A model generated the notes under the pieces. The model was not told where the DNA came from. It worked only from the letters and a program-made list of their open reading frames with translations, and did no database searches. DNA of 64,000 nucleotides, taken from contig CM041465.1 in NCBI GenBank assembly GCA_023213395.1, forward strand, positions 213,225,741 to 213,289,740, in the 5' to 3' direction. Both the position numbers and the translations under genes were made by a program. The DNA is from Cycas panzhihuaensis. Lineage: Eukaryota; Cycadophyta. Shown piece after piece: positions 10,073 through 21,240 of this stretch (its first letter is position 1; every line of letters starts with the position of its first letter).

Positions 10073-11340
10073 TTCATCATTGTGGGAAGCTACTCAATAG
10101 AAAAAAAAAAAAATCTTCTCTGTTAGATCGAGTACTCTCTCTACCTAAGTAGAGATTGAGGAAAGACCTTCTCTTAGTACTCTTTCCATGGATATTGAGG
10201 ATAGAACCAACATTACTTTGGAGTTATAAGGGAAAGGGAATTTCTTCCCCTAAATAATATCTAACACTGTAATTTTTTCTTTTCCTTATGTTCATTTTTA
10301 GTTTAGTTATTTATTTTAATTTTTGTGTTGATCCAAGGGTAGGTAACTCTACTTAATAGGTACCCTTTTCTCCCTCCCACCCCTCTTTCTCAGGTAGATG
10401 ACTCCACGTGGTGGCTACCTAAGTAGTTAGGTAGAGACCTTGTACTGGAGGTCTTTAAAAATCATAAGGATCTATCATTCTATCTAAGTGTATCATGGTT
10501 TTTCTTCCCCTTACATGAAAGATTAGAGATAACATTCTTTAACCAAGCCTTATATAGAACCTAACTATAGAATTATACCTTTGCATACTTTTGGGTATAT
10601 AGTAGGACCTTATAGGTCTCAAATCTTTTCTAGCATAGGCAACCTACTAGCTTCTAAAGTCTTATAGTGTAGTGGTTGGCAATTAGTACCATAATGCTAC
10701 CTACTCTGAACTTCTGCATAAGAAGTTTATTTGTAGGCCTACAAGACCAAGCACACCTTATTTAGTGATTAGTAAGACACCTTATATTATTTATATCTTA
10801 CTTCACTTAGTCTAACTTTTAATTAAAATCTCAAAACACAACATTTAGAAAAAAGAAAGAAAAAGAGAAGAAAAATAAGGGGTAACTCCCTAGTCTGTAA
10901 GGAACTCTAATTTTTAAAATACTACTTAAATTTGAAAACTACTAGTATAGTTAGACTTGTGGTAAAACAAAAATGTAACTGAAATTTATATACCTTGTTT
11001 TAATTAGCACGTTATGCAGGTCATTTTGTATTAGGTTATTTCTTGTAGATATTTTTCATGCTTCTCAATACCTAGGTTATTAGTAGGTGCTGCCACTTAA
11101 AACTCATCTTAATATCATATACCCTAGTTTGACGAGCTTTTCACACTCATCCCTAGAATTATGTATCATGTTCATGTAATTTTTTGGGTCAATAGGCTAT
11201 AGACATCCCACATCCCTCTCTTTACCCCCTTCGCGTCCCTATATCAACCCCCTAGTTTTTACATCCTATTTTGTCTTACTCTTTCCCACTTTGTATATTT
11301 TCCCTTCTTCCTACTTATTCTTGCTCCTCTAAACCCCTTC
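10073..11340 (+). other. Leader of Gypsy B
   Basis: About 1.27 kb between the primer-binding site and gag, long for a chromovirus. It contains two TCTCC-rich direct blocks near 10110-10440 and a TC-rich tract at 11210-11340. No protein-like frame is visible on either strand. It may include decayed gag start or a short insertion I cannot delimit. Confidence 0.5.
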
Positions 11341-12560
11341 TATAGATCTAATGGTATTAACAACATAAGGAGAGAAAATTATTAAATTAACCCAAGACTT
11401 GCAAAACCTCAAAATAGAGGTTAACAACAAAATCGATGACCTCCCTACAAAATTAAATATTAGAGGCATCAATCAAGAAATTCTTTCACCACTTTAATAG
11501 ATGCATCAATCCTAATCCCAAAGCATAAGGACTTCTAATATGATAAGTAATGCTTCCCCCCCTTTCAAGGAAGTAATGCACCTCTAGGAAGTTAAACACC
11601 AAGGCAGCTATTTATCTACTATAAGATTATTGCTACTACATTTGATCTAGATGTGAATAGAGAAAGTACTTTGAGTTGGATCAACAAGTTAGAATCATAC
11701 TTCACACTCTACTTGATGTCTGACAATGAGCAACTCTTGTATACCTCTATTCACCTAGATGGAAGAGCCTACCATTGGTTCAATTAGTGAAAATGAGAAT
11801 AACCCTCCCCTCAAATATGGTCCCACCTCATAAGTTAATTTTTTTAGCAATATGAGGACACGTGGAGTTAATGTTTTTTCACTCAATTTACACGGCTTAA
11901 ATAGACTACAATAGTAGAGGCCTTCACCAACAAGTTCCAAGCTTTGTATATTTACTCTCCACAAAGCTGAAGCTTAGACAAATAAATAGTGAGCGATATC
12001 TATATGGATGGACTTCAAGATCAAATCCAGATGAGACTAAAAACCATGGCAATACACATCCTTAAGGAAGCCCTTAAATAGGCCCAAGTAGTAGAGTTTG
12101 AATTTGTAGTTGATAGGCCTCTAACTACTCATAGGGATAATCGCTAGTTCTCACATACTCGACAGTTAGACTTTTAGTGATTGTGACCCTGACTTAATGA
12201 TACTACCTATCTTCAATCCAACTTTATATATCCCAAATTGTTATAAGATGATCCCACCCTATAGCTACTGACCAGCAGGGTGAAGACCCATCCACCAAAT
12301 GGGTCCAAATTTTCCAAGCTAAAGCATAACATTGACTAAACTCTAGACTCTATATGCAGTGCATAGAAAAGTGGACTTTCCAGCATGCTTGCATTTATAA
12401 GGTGTAATACATGTTTTTTTCCATTGACCCATCCTTGTCTCCTAATGAATCTTTGGATTCTAACTCTGAACCCAAGGCCAAAGATCAAACCTGAGAAGAT
12501 TCCACCCTAGACTCTTATCTTCAAATATCCTTATCAACTATCTCCTCCCCTTTTTACCCT
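11341..12560 (+). pseudogene. Gypsy B gag
   Basis: Plus-strand capsid/nucleocapsid remains. Near 11640-11790 one reads DVNRESTLSWINKLESYF, then DGRAYHWFN, matching the retrotransposon gag pattern (FDG-D-xxWlxxxexyF ... LxGxAxxWw). Further on are QYEDTW-S, TQFTRLK and ALSSSLNVYSPQS-like pieces. Near 12357-12400 the knuckle reads YMQCIEKWTFQHAC, the chromovirus CxxCxEKWxPGHxC with the first Cys turned to Tyr. Frameshifts and stops are frequent. It precedes the protease of the same element by about 200 bases. Confidence 0.78.
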
Positions 12561-12584
12561 GAATCCTTATGTGTCTAAGGTATT

Positions 12585-13050
12585 CTCTATAAGACTCTAA
12601 TGTCAATCCTAACTGATGGTGGCACATCCCTTAAATTTCTTAATATCTCTATAGCTTGCCAACTTAACCTATATATAGTACCAAAATCTAAATTTACCTA
12701 CTCTTTATTAAGGTATCAAAAGCTCCACTACATTGGTATTAATAACCTAAAGGTCCAAATTGGAACCTACCTTTTAGTGTTTGATTTCCATATATTATTA
12801 ATAGGAGGGTCTGATACTATCTTGAGAATTCAATGGCTACAAACCTTAGGGACTTATAGTACAAATAACTCACCCAAAAATCCCTTCATCATATTCAAGA
12901 ACCAAATGGGTCAAAATTATAAAATCTATGGGATGCAGTCCTCTCCTAACCAAGTGGTCTCACCAAGACACATAAGATGTCATTTTCAATCTTACCTTGG
13001 ATATATAGTTTACCTTAGCAACATTCAAATTAAATCGTAAATTTACCCAC
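12585..13050 (+). pseudogene. Gypsy B protease
   Basis: Plus-strand aspartic protease remains, best frame 12600-13040. ILTDGGTSLKFLNISIA holds the active-site D-G-G (family VLIDSGASHNFI; Ser is now Gly). LLIGGSDTILRIQWLQTLGT corresponds to the D-ILGxxWLxxLG block that ends the domain, with the Asp-Ile-Ile-Leu start altered. No stop for 146 codons, which is long for such a decayed copy. The frame runs into element C at 13051, so the protease-RT junction of B is split over 16.8 kb. Confidence 0.8.
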
Positions 13051-13508
13051 TGTTTCTCAGCTTCTAGGAATAAATACAAAATCATCGACTCAGGTAAGTG
13101 CAGGTATGCTTCTCACCGTATCATTGTTTTCTTTTGAGATGAGTGTATGCTTGCATGTTTGCATGTTGTGATCTCGTAGATGATCTTGTCGTCATCTACA
13201 CTTATTTAGCCTATGATGACTATAGTGGGGGCACATTCCCAGTGAGTATGGCACCTCAATGGCCATTCCACTTCTCGCATTCTGGCCTACTCACTTCGAG
13301 ATCCATTTGGCTCGTGTCACCCCTGCCCGTGTGATGACCCGTCATTGTTTGGTTGACTTGCCACATCTCTTGAGTTCTATTTTTGCTCTTTTTGACTCGT
13401 TTATTGCCTTGTCTACCCTTGGGTAGGTGTCTCAGCCCCTAATCAACCTCCTTAGTCATTGGCCCACAGCCCAAGCTAACTGTCTGGGCCAGATTTGGTT
13501 TTTAGTCT

Positions 13509-13570
13509 CGTACCGCAGTGAAATTTGTGGTACCACTGCAAATTTCATAGTACCGCGAAATTTGCGGCGG
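13509..13570 (+). repeat. 20-bp GTACCRC repeat in the LTR of C
   Basis: Three tandem units begin GTACCGCAGTGAAATTTG, GTACCACTGCAAATTTC and GTACCGCGAAATTTGCGG, with a period of about 20 bases. The same cluster, more decayed, is in the right LTR at about 27600-27655. A related cluster sits in solo LTR L (about 53815-53890, opposite strand) and a related inverted repeat lies near 25234-25264. Likely a U3 regulatory motif; function not shown. Confidence 0.65.
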
Positions 13571-14770
13571 GGCGACTGTCTCAGACTATTTTTTAAAAAA
13601 CCATCTTGGCAATTTCACATTTATTGTGAAACTTCCATGTGTTTTGCGACTTGAATCACTACCAGCTACACCCTAATCGCTCGTTTAGGGTTTAGGCTGG
13701 GCATTTAAGTCCTCTCTAAGTCATTTTTAGGATCTTTTGCTCATTTTTTGGATGCTTCTCAAGGAAAAATGCCCTGTGCTCTGTTATTCACTGCTGCTAC
13801 AGGACCTACACCTCTCCTCTAGCACACAGCTCTCCTTTAGTATGGCTAGGACATCTTCCCATCCCTTCACATGCCTTGGAGAGGGCCTCTTTGGAGAGAT
13901 CTCAGCATTTCCTTACTCAGGCATCCATCAAGCATCCTCAAAGTGCAGGTGTTTCCTTTAAACTCATTAGCAGGGGTTCCAAAGCTACTGTTCCACAACT
14001 CTTTGGCAGATTTCTCAGTCTTTTTCCAGTAGTGCTTGACTGAGACAAAGGCCTCCCTTCTCTTTCTCAGGTATTTGTTGGTTTAAGTTTCTCTCTTATC
14101 TAATCTATGCCCTATTTTGCATGTCATTTCTAGCTCTTCTTACTTTGATCTTTAAAGGTTGTTCTTGCCTTATTTTGGGCTATCCTTTTTCTAGCATTAG
14201 GGCCTCCTTTCTTGCATTTCTTGCTCAAGATAGTGGCAAAGAGGGGTTACATAAGGTTTGGGTGAGATCTAGGTGGATTCTGCACCACCTTCCACACTCC
14301 CTAAGAGGGTCTTTGCCTCCCAAACCTTCCCTTTTGCCCCGTGATATTCTTGGTAGTGAAACAAAGATTTGTTAGGTTATTTTCAACCGCTACAATCAGC
14401 ATTGTCATGTGTTGCAACACTGGTTTGAAGGCTTGCACCTTGATCCGGGCAACTCACATAAGCCCCGACTACTTGTCCCTTGCCCAAGTTCTTCCCCAGC
14501 AACCTGGTTTGCTTCCCATAGCACCCTGGCTTGTTGTAGATCCTTTTGGGCTCCATTTCGACCCTTATTGCCTCTATTTCTAGCCTTCTTGCACAGCCTT
14601 ACCCTCACTACCTTGTGGCTTCTTGAGGGAAGGTAGGGTTTATTCCTTGCAGGAGGTGGGCCACTCTGAGGCTTACCAGTTTACTTGTCATTTACTTTGG
14701 TTATTTTTCGCTACAGTTTATAATCGTAATATTGAATACTAACGTGCATGTATTTAAGTTTATGTATATC

Positions 14771-14905
14771 TCATATATACATGTATTGTTAGGATTTTCT
14801 ATTGTATGCTAGCACCCATTCTCCGGAAAGGGCGATACTCTCATTCACTTACAGGTATGCGAAGGATGCAAAGGATCCGTTCCCTTTCCTCTTTCGCGGG
14901 TAAGT
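14771..14905 (+). promoter_or_regulatory. Possible promoter and 5' splice site in the left LTR of C
   Basis: A TATA-like TCATATATAC (14771-14780) is followed by a short segment with an acceptor-like TTACAG (14849-14854) and a GTAAGT donor-like site at 14900-14905. In the right LTR the same places read CTCATATATA, CTTGCAG (28954) and CAGGTAAGT (28998-29006). The spacing is kept. An acceptor-like TTATTGTAG lies at 15260. Suggests a transcribed, possibly spliced leader; motif evidence only. Confidence 0.35.
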
Positions 14906-15752
14906 GTTTCTGCTTATGTTCTACTTTAGTATTTTATTTGTTGCTAGTATTTTGTTCCCTTCTTTTCCTTTCTTGGTACTTTAGTACCACTTTGGGGAAG
15001 GTAAGGAAGCCCCACATTCCAGTCTACCGTAACCCTTCACGTCCGCTGTGCCTTGTGGAGTAACTTCGAGTACCTCATGGGAACGCCGTCACTTTGTCAT
15101 GCCTTTATTCTGGGTACATACTCTTGCTTTGCCCCATCACCCTTTTTCTTTTGATTTTTTTGTGCAATAGTAATTAGCTCATTGGAAAGAGAAAGGGAAA
15201 TCAACCCTCGTATGGGTTTATATTTTGTTTACTTTATTTCTTGCATTATATTTATTGTAGGAAAAGGTCCTAGGAAGTCCTCCCCTTTCATCTTTTCCCC
15301 TTCTCCCTTGCTTTGCTTAGTTAGTTTGCTTACACACATCATAAATTCTTCCCTTTGGTTATTTCCTTTGTGTTCTCTCAGTTTTTTGCCTAGCCGGGTA
15401 ACCGAGGAGATCTCATTCGTAGGCCATTCGCTTGCCTACCTTTTCCTTGTTTTCCCTCTGCTATAGGGAAACCCTTGAAGGGTTCTCTCCTTACCTTTCT
15501 GGCCATCCAAGGGTAGGAGGATCCTTCCCTTAGGTCAACCCAGGCTAGCCCTACGCCTCTTCTCTTCTTGTTTGAAGTGGGGAACCACTTCCAAGTAAAT
15601 AGATTCCATTTGCAGGTCTCGAACTCGCGCTCCAGCGTACGGGGCGCCCTGTGTGGTATTCGCCTTACTTGTAGGTCTTTCCTCAATTGTGCCATCGACT
15701 GCCCTTACCACTCCTACTCAGTTAGGTAGCTATCCCATAGATGCGCATTCAC

Positions 15753-15770
15753 TGGTGACCATACTGGGGA
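15753..15770 (+). promoter_or_regulatory. Primer-binding site of element C
   Basis: TGGTGACCATACTGGGGA lies five bases after the left LTR. It resembles the TGGCGACTCCGCTGGGGA site (Arg-tRNA type) of Ogre/Tat elements, with the CpG changed to TG. The tRNA was inferred from family knowledge, not matched here. Confidence 0.7.
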
Positions 15771-15921
15771 CTTTCCAGTAAGGGAGCTAGTTTCCACTCT
15801 TCTCCATTGGTTTTGCTACCTCTTTGTGGTTTTTTCCTACTTCGTTCTCTTCGTTGGGCATCCCCTAATGCGTGTTCCTTTATTACCCTTTCCTCTTCCT
15901 AACAGTGTTGGTTGACCTTGC
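15771..15921 (+). other. Short leader of element C
   Basis: About 150 T-rich bases between the primer-binding site and the first Met of the gag frame at 15922. It ends in a pyrimidine tract with CTAACAG, which could serve as a splice acceptor. No coding signal. Confidence 0.5.
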
Positions 15922-18471
15922 ATGCGACGCTTCTCTCGTTGCTTATGTGGTCTACCTCCATTGTTAGAGGACCCCGAGTATCGTTCTCTTCCTGTGTCAG
16001 ATTTTGATTTGACTATGGAGGGATACTCTTTTGATTGGGCCTACCACACCTTAGCTTTGGAAACCCATGAATTTCCTTCTTCTATTCAGGGATCCACCCA
16101 AGAGGGTGATGATCCTATTTACTACCCAGGTGACCAACATCACCCGCTTGACACCCATCCCTCTACCCATATAGTAGAAGGATCTTTTCCTCTTAAGATT
16201 TACATCTCAGTTGGTGACTCTTATGAGGAATGTCCCAAGGGATCTACTTCATTCGAGGTCCCATCTACCTCTTACGAGCACGTAGACACCCCTTCGACCG
16301 ATGTGGTTGAAGCCTTTAACAAGTGTCATCGCGCCGCTCGTTTCCAACCACATCCCAGATGGTTTGAGGATGCTTTTCGTGGAGCAGCCTCTTCTTCTTT
16401 CACTCCTCCCCCACTTTCCTCATCCTCATCTACTCTTCCTATAACAACCAATCCCTTCGTGCCTATGCATGTGTCCTGCTCCTTTCCTATTCCTGTTGTG
16501 GGCACACATGTTATACCTTCTATCCCTCGCCAAGGTCCTAGTGTTTCATAATCTTCTAGCGGTATGTCTTTCCTTCAATTGAAGGTTAGCATACCCTTCC
16601 CTAGCCAAACCAATGAGCCATCTCCCAATGTGGCACATACTTTCCCTAGTAGGCATGCTGGTCCTACTAACCCTCCAGCCATTAGTCATATGGGACCCGC
16701 TCCCACACACCTTCAAAATCAATCTGTTGGGGCTTCCTTTTACATCCCCCTAGGGTATACTTCTCAACCTTGGGGGCAGGGTAGGGGAAGCCACCTCCCA
16801 ACTTATGGGGTGGATCCGCTACACCCAAATGGGGTTGCTCCACCTACAGGTGGCCCATATGGGAAAAACCCAGTTCCACATCTGCCTTTTCTATCATCTG
16901 GTGCATTCCCTTTTGCCATGCCTTCACAAGGGAACCCGACTCCCTTCCATGGCACTTATCCTTAAGTCCCCTCCTAGCAAGGGGTGTTTCCTCAAGGAGG
17001 GATGGGTGTGCCACCACCGTCTACTCCTTACTCACTACCTACTATGTCATTCGTTGATCCTATGGCCCAGGCAAGGGCACGTCCCTTCATAGACTATAGA
17101 TTGACACCTTTATCCATTGAGGCATTAAGAACCAATCTGCTACCTCATCCTCCTGAAGTTCCTAGATTTGACAGAACTTCATTGCAAGACCCAGCGGAAC
17201 ATGTGCGTAGCTTTTCTATGGCATGTATCGACTACTGGGCTTATGACCACATCCTAATGAAATTGTTTCCACAATCCTTACAGGGTGATGCCCTTAAATG
17301 GTTTTACCATCTCCTTGCCCACTCTATTTATTCATTCCAGTAATTGGTGGACGCGTTTATCAACTATTTTGATGTAGCCCATCCATTTGAGAGCGGAATG
17401 AAATCCCTCTTATCGCTCAAACAAGGTCACGATGAGATGAATTGTGACTTTGTGAGGCGATTCCATGACTTGCTTCACTCCACTAAGGCAACATTGACCA
17501 AGGAATTGAAGAGAGATCTCTTCGTTAACGCACTTCATCCCGAAGTGCATGTGGAAGTCCTTAAAATGGAGGTGACCACATGCGACTCCGTGATCACCAG
17601 GTGCTTAGCATTGGACGCTATTGAGATCCAAGCCGGACTCAAGAAACCTCTCAAGCCCTCATAGCGATGTGAGGTACCACCTTCAACCAAAGATACCAAA
17701 CCTTTGCAGCCTACCAGGTCTTCCTCTCACCTAACTGAGAGGACCTTAGACCCCCTCATATCTACCATATGCTCATTCGAGCATACGATGAAGGAGCTTA
17801 AGCTCCAAGCCCCTTCATCCCTAACATCTAATAAATAAGTCTAACAAACAACTTAAGCTCCCCTCCCCAGGAATGGAAATGCCTAGTCCTCTCAAGCAAG
17901 GAAGTTAGATCCCCCGCTTGAGAAGAAGTGGTGCTCCATTCATGGGGAGTGCTTCCACGATGACTCGTGTTGCAGGGCCCAGCATCCTAAGGATGCCCCT
18001 CGACATAACTCTTCCCCTAAACGAGCCTCAAGGCCTAATTTAGACCAACCAGTTCATAAGGATCCATTCCCTAAATATAGGGAATGTGATCACAATGCCC
18101 AAACCAAGAATAGCTGGAACCCAGGAAGATCGTCTAATTCTTGTCCTTCCCGTGATAAAGGGAAAGGTGCCAGGGATTCATCCTCTTCCTCCCATTCCCC
18201 TAGCTGTCATACCCCATCACCTTCGTAGCCCTAGAATAAGGGAAAGAAGGTGATCTAGTTGCTTGAGGTGACTCCTTCTTATGCCCTTACGCAGTCTCAG
18301 ACCGCCAAGGAAGCAGCAGGTGCTTCTTCTTCTGCTCCTTCTGACCCTCTTTCGGAGAACCCTCCTCTAGAAATACCTCTCTTCCTGAAGGCCATTCCTG
18401 TGCACTCGGGTCATTATGACTTTTGAAGGGCACTTACCCAGCCTACCGCGAAGGGTAAGCCCTTCTCCATC
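15922..18471 (+). pseudogene. Element C gag (capsid and nucleocapsid)
   Basis: One frame runs from the Met at 15922 through protease. The first about 330 codons are a Ser/Pro-rich N-terminal region. The capsid part (about 17050-17660) has RFDRTSLQDPAEHVRSF, LKLFPQSL-type LFPQSLQGDALKWFYHL and FVRRFHDLLHSTKATLTKEL, matching the Retrotrans_gag pattern. A knuckle at 17921-17975 reads WCSIHGECFHDDSCCRAQ, the Tat-like CxxHxxxxHxxxxC form. In-frame stops at 16549, 16963, 17341 and 17662 and several in 17830-18240 are TAA or TAG, mostly at Gln positions. The frame itself is kept, so with those reverted gag would be whole. Confidence 0.88.
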
Positions 18472-19190
18472 ATGGACGAGCTTCATATTGTTGCTGCAGG
18501 AATGTCCTTAATGGACGTTTTGAGGAGTTGTCCTAAGCAGTGGACCCTCCTCCTGGAAGCTTTAGGATCAAATGACGTACCTGTTCACACTTTGGGTGTT
18601 ACCCAAAGTCGCGAACCCGTTATTTCATTTGATCATAAGGATCTTTCTCCCGCAGGTGAAAGGGAACGTCAGTGGAACTTCCCATTCACTATTACTATCG
18701 ATACACTCGATTGTACCCTTCAAAGGACTGTTGTTGACAACGGTTCTTCTGTGAGTGCTATACCCTTGCGTGCCATGCAAGAGCTTCGTATTTCCACCTT
18801 GGAACCTGTTCCATGGCGATGCCAAGGTTATGATGGTAGCGAGAAGACCCCTTTGGAATCTATCGTGATTTCGCTCACCCTCAAGGATAAGACTGTCCTC
18901 GTCGATGTTGTAGTCCTCAACGTCGACGTCGACTACAACCTCCTTCTAGGTCATCCATGGCTTGATCAAATGGGAGTCATGTGTTCGACTCTTTGGGGAC
19001 AACTTAACTTCATCCATGATGGGCGAATGAGAATGGTTCCCCACGAACACCTACTTACCAAACAAACTCACTCTGCTAATCAGGCAAACCAAGGTCCTTC
19101 TACGTATGCCTCAGCTTGCTCTATTGGTATACCTAATCCATCTGAAGAAGATCCCACATCTTCTTTCCCTAGTCTCACGCGTTTTGCTCC
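18472..19190 (+). pseudogene. Element C protease
   Basis: Continues the gag frame without a stop for about 240 codons. RTVVDNGSSVSAIPLRAMQE holds the active site in D-N-G form (family xVDGGSSxNVLPxxxxxxL; the D-S/T-G triplet is altered). VDYNLLLGHPWLDQMGVM is the ILGRPWLH-type end block, here with an intact Leu-Leu-Gly. It cuts the polyprotein in related elements. The frame shifts near 19190, within the following linker. As part of a Gag-PR fusion this is the layout of Tat/Ogre elements. Confidence 0.87.
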
Positions 19191-19783
19191 TATTGGCATT
19201 GGGAGCTATGGTACCTTGCTTCATTTAGTGATGACGAGTCATATGACGAAGACGAGGGTTATCTCCACCTGGTCTCTTTCCTTCACACCAGTAGGTTGCA
19301 CCCATCTCATTCTAGATCTCCATCTAGAACCCCTTTTGGTGAGACTAACCACTCCTACATCTCACATGTCATCACTCGTGTTGATTTGTTCATTGTCAGT
19401 TCTTCTCCCTCATCACCCCCCACAAGTGATGGTTTCGAAGAACTGCCTTTTGCTCCTTCCAAGGAGCCTCTTTTTGACTCTCCTTCAGAGTCTCACGAGG
19501 AAGTTGGCCAATCCAACAACCACCATGGTCTTGCTACCTCTACCTCCTCTAGCACTTCATCTACTCAAAGTAAGGTTATCCATGGGGTGGATTACTTTGA
19601 GGATGATGAAGCCCTACTCGAGCACCTAGTAGGCTTCACGCCTAACTTGCCTTCTGGCCACCATAGGCTTGGTCACTAGAAGATCCTTGTGGTTGGATCC
19701 ACACTTGCTAATCCAATCCCGTCTCCTATTCCACCTCCTCTTGTTGACCTTGCCCCTCTCCACTTCGAGGAGGGTAATGCCAT
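19191..19783 (+). pseudogene. Element C protease-RT linker
   Basis: Ser/Pro/Glu-rich linker in a shifted frame (19296-19679), with FEELPFAPSKEPLFDSPSES and a poly-Ser stretch, ending at a stop at 19677. It contains no catalytic motif. Such acidic low-complexity linkers between protease and RT are common in Tat elements. Two frame changes occur between 19190 and 19790. Confidence 0.65.
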
Positions 19784-20915
19784 ATGCATGGGGGCAACCC
19801 AATACATAGTCTTGCCCCTGGTAAGGTCAGTAAGGTTGGGATGGAATGTTCTCCTGATGAGGTAAGGGAGTACTCCCTTTTATTCCAACAGTTTCAGGAT
19901 ATTTTTGCATGGGATTATACTGACATGAAGGGAATTGATCCCTCCATTATCACCCATAACCTTACCACCATTCCTAGCGCTTGCCTGTGCGAGCGGCGTC
20001 CTTCACCTAAAGCTCTCAGCCGCTGTCAAGATGGAGGTTGAGAAGCTTCTGGATGCTGGGCTCATTACTTCTATTGACTACCCTATGTGGGTCTCTAATA
20101 TTGTCCCCGTTGCCAAAAAGAACGGGTGATTCATATATGTGTTGATTTTTGTGACATTAATAATGCTTGTCCTAAGGACAACTTCCTGCTCCCCTTTATC
20201 GATCAAATTATTGATCGTACTGCTGGATTCGAAGTCATGTCCTTAATATATAGCTTCTTCGGCTAAAACCAAATTCAGATCTCTCCTAAAGACTACCACA
20301 AGACGACCTTCACTACACCATGGGGTACCTTTGCCTACAAGGCAATGCCCTTTGGCCTTAAAAATGCAGGTGCTACTTACTAGAGAGCCATGCATTTCAT
20401 CTTCCACAACCTCATTGATAACACATTGCAGGTCTTTATGGATGATATGATGGGCCTCTCCCGTGTTAGGGCCCATCATCCCTCTGACTTGCGGGCCATC
20501 TTTTCACGATGCTGCAAGTATCATGTCAGTTTAAACCTGCTCAAGTGCGTGTTTGCCATTACCTCGGGCAAACTCCTTGGGTTCCTTATGTCCAAATAAG
20601 GAATTTAGATTGATCCTGACAAGGTCAGGGCAATCCTTGACATGCCGCCTCCTAGAACCCAATGACAGATTAGGTCATTCCTAGGTAGGCTCAGTTTTCT
20701 CAGGTGCTTCTTAATGAACTTTGTTGTAAGTGCTAAACCCCTTACGAACCTATTGAAAAAGGGAGGTCATTTTGCCTAGTCTAACAAGACCCAAAAGGCC
20801 TTTGAAGGACTCAAGGAAGCCCTTGCTTCCACTTCTACGGTAGCGCCTCCTCGATTGGATAGGCCCTTCATCCTGTACACCTTGGTGACTGACGAATCCT
20901 TGGGTGCTATGTTAG
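19784..20915 (+). pseudogene. Element C reverse transcriptase
   Basis: Plus-strand RT in two frames. The entry block LFQQFQDIFAWDYTDMKGID (family FxDVFAWxxxDMPGID) is followed by a frame change, then EVEKLLDAGLITSIDYPMWV, ANIVPVxKKNG-type SNIVPVAKKNG, CVDFCDINNACPKDNFLLPF, SPKDYHKTTFTTPWGTFAY and KAMPFGLKNAGATY. The catalytic box reads QVFMDDMMG (family QVYVDDMxVKS), keeping both Asp with Phe for Tyr. GHFAxSxKTQKAFEGLK-type sequence leads to RNase H. In-frame stops at Gln/Trp codons near 20127, 20263, 20380, 20597 and 20661 disable it. Confidence 0.9.
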
Positions 20916-21240
20916 CTTAAGAGGATGACTTAGGAACCGAGAGAGCTATTCATTTTATCAGTCACACCCTCGTGGCTGTTGAACTTAACTATTCTCCTAT
21001 TGAGAAGGAGTGTCTTTCCTTGGTCCATGTGACCAAGAAGTTCAGACACTACTTGCTTAGCAACACCACCAAGGTGATCATCCAATATAATCCCTTGCGA
21101 TACTTGCTCACTTGTTCAAATTTGATGGGTAGAGTTGGTCGTTGGGCCATCCTGCTTCAAGAATTTGACCTTCATATCATTAACCAGAAATCAAAGAAGG
21201 GAATGGTAGTGGCCAAGTAGCTAGTAGATGCCCCTATTCC
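20916..21240 (+). pseudogene. Element C Gypsy-type RNase H
   Basis: Plus-strand RNase H attached to RT: TLVTDESLGAML (family YxxxSxxAIGAVLxQ; catalytic Asp readable as TDES), ERAIHFISHTLVAVELNYSPIEKECLSLV (family xxIYYxSxxLxxAExxYSxxEKxCLAxV) and KKFRHYLLSNTTKVIIQYNPLRYLL. LMGRVGRWAILLQEFDLHII and a final VVAK-stop-LVDAP (family xADxLA) follow. It is followed directly by integrase; no archaeal-type RNase H lies between the two. Confidence 0.87.

Larger units (their letters stand above)
13051..15747 (+). repeat. Left LTR of element C
   Basis: Starts TGTTTCTCAGCTTC and ends CCCATAGATGCGCA. It is about 2.7 kb, GC-richer than the surroundings, and holds no real coding sequence: the short open frames in it are not alike in the two LTR copies. 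It contains three GTACC(G/A)C-led units of about 20 bases at 13509-13570, a TATA-like stretch at 14771-14780 and splice-site-like motifs described separately. Differences from the right copy are nearly all transitions. Confidence 0.93.

Noticed and set aside
13143-15695. Many open frames of 60-100 codons on both strands
   Set aside because: They lie in the left LTR of C and are not kept in the right LTR; GC-richer composition explains them.
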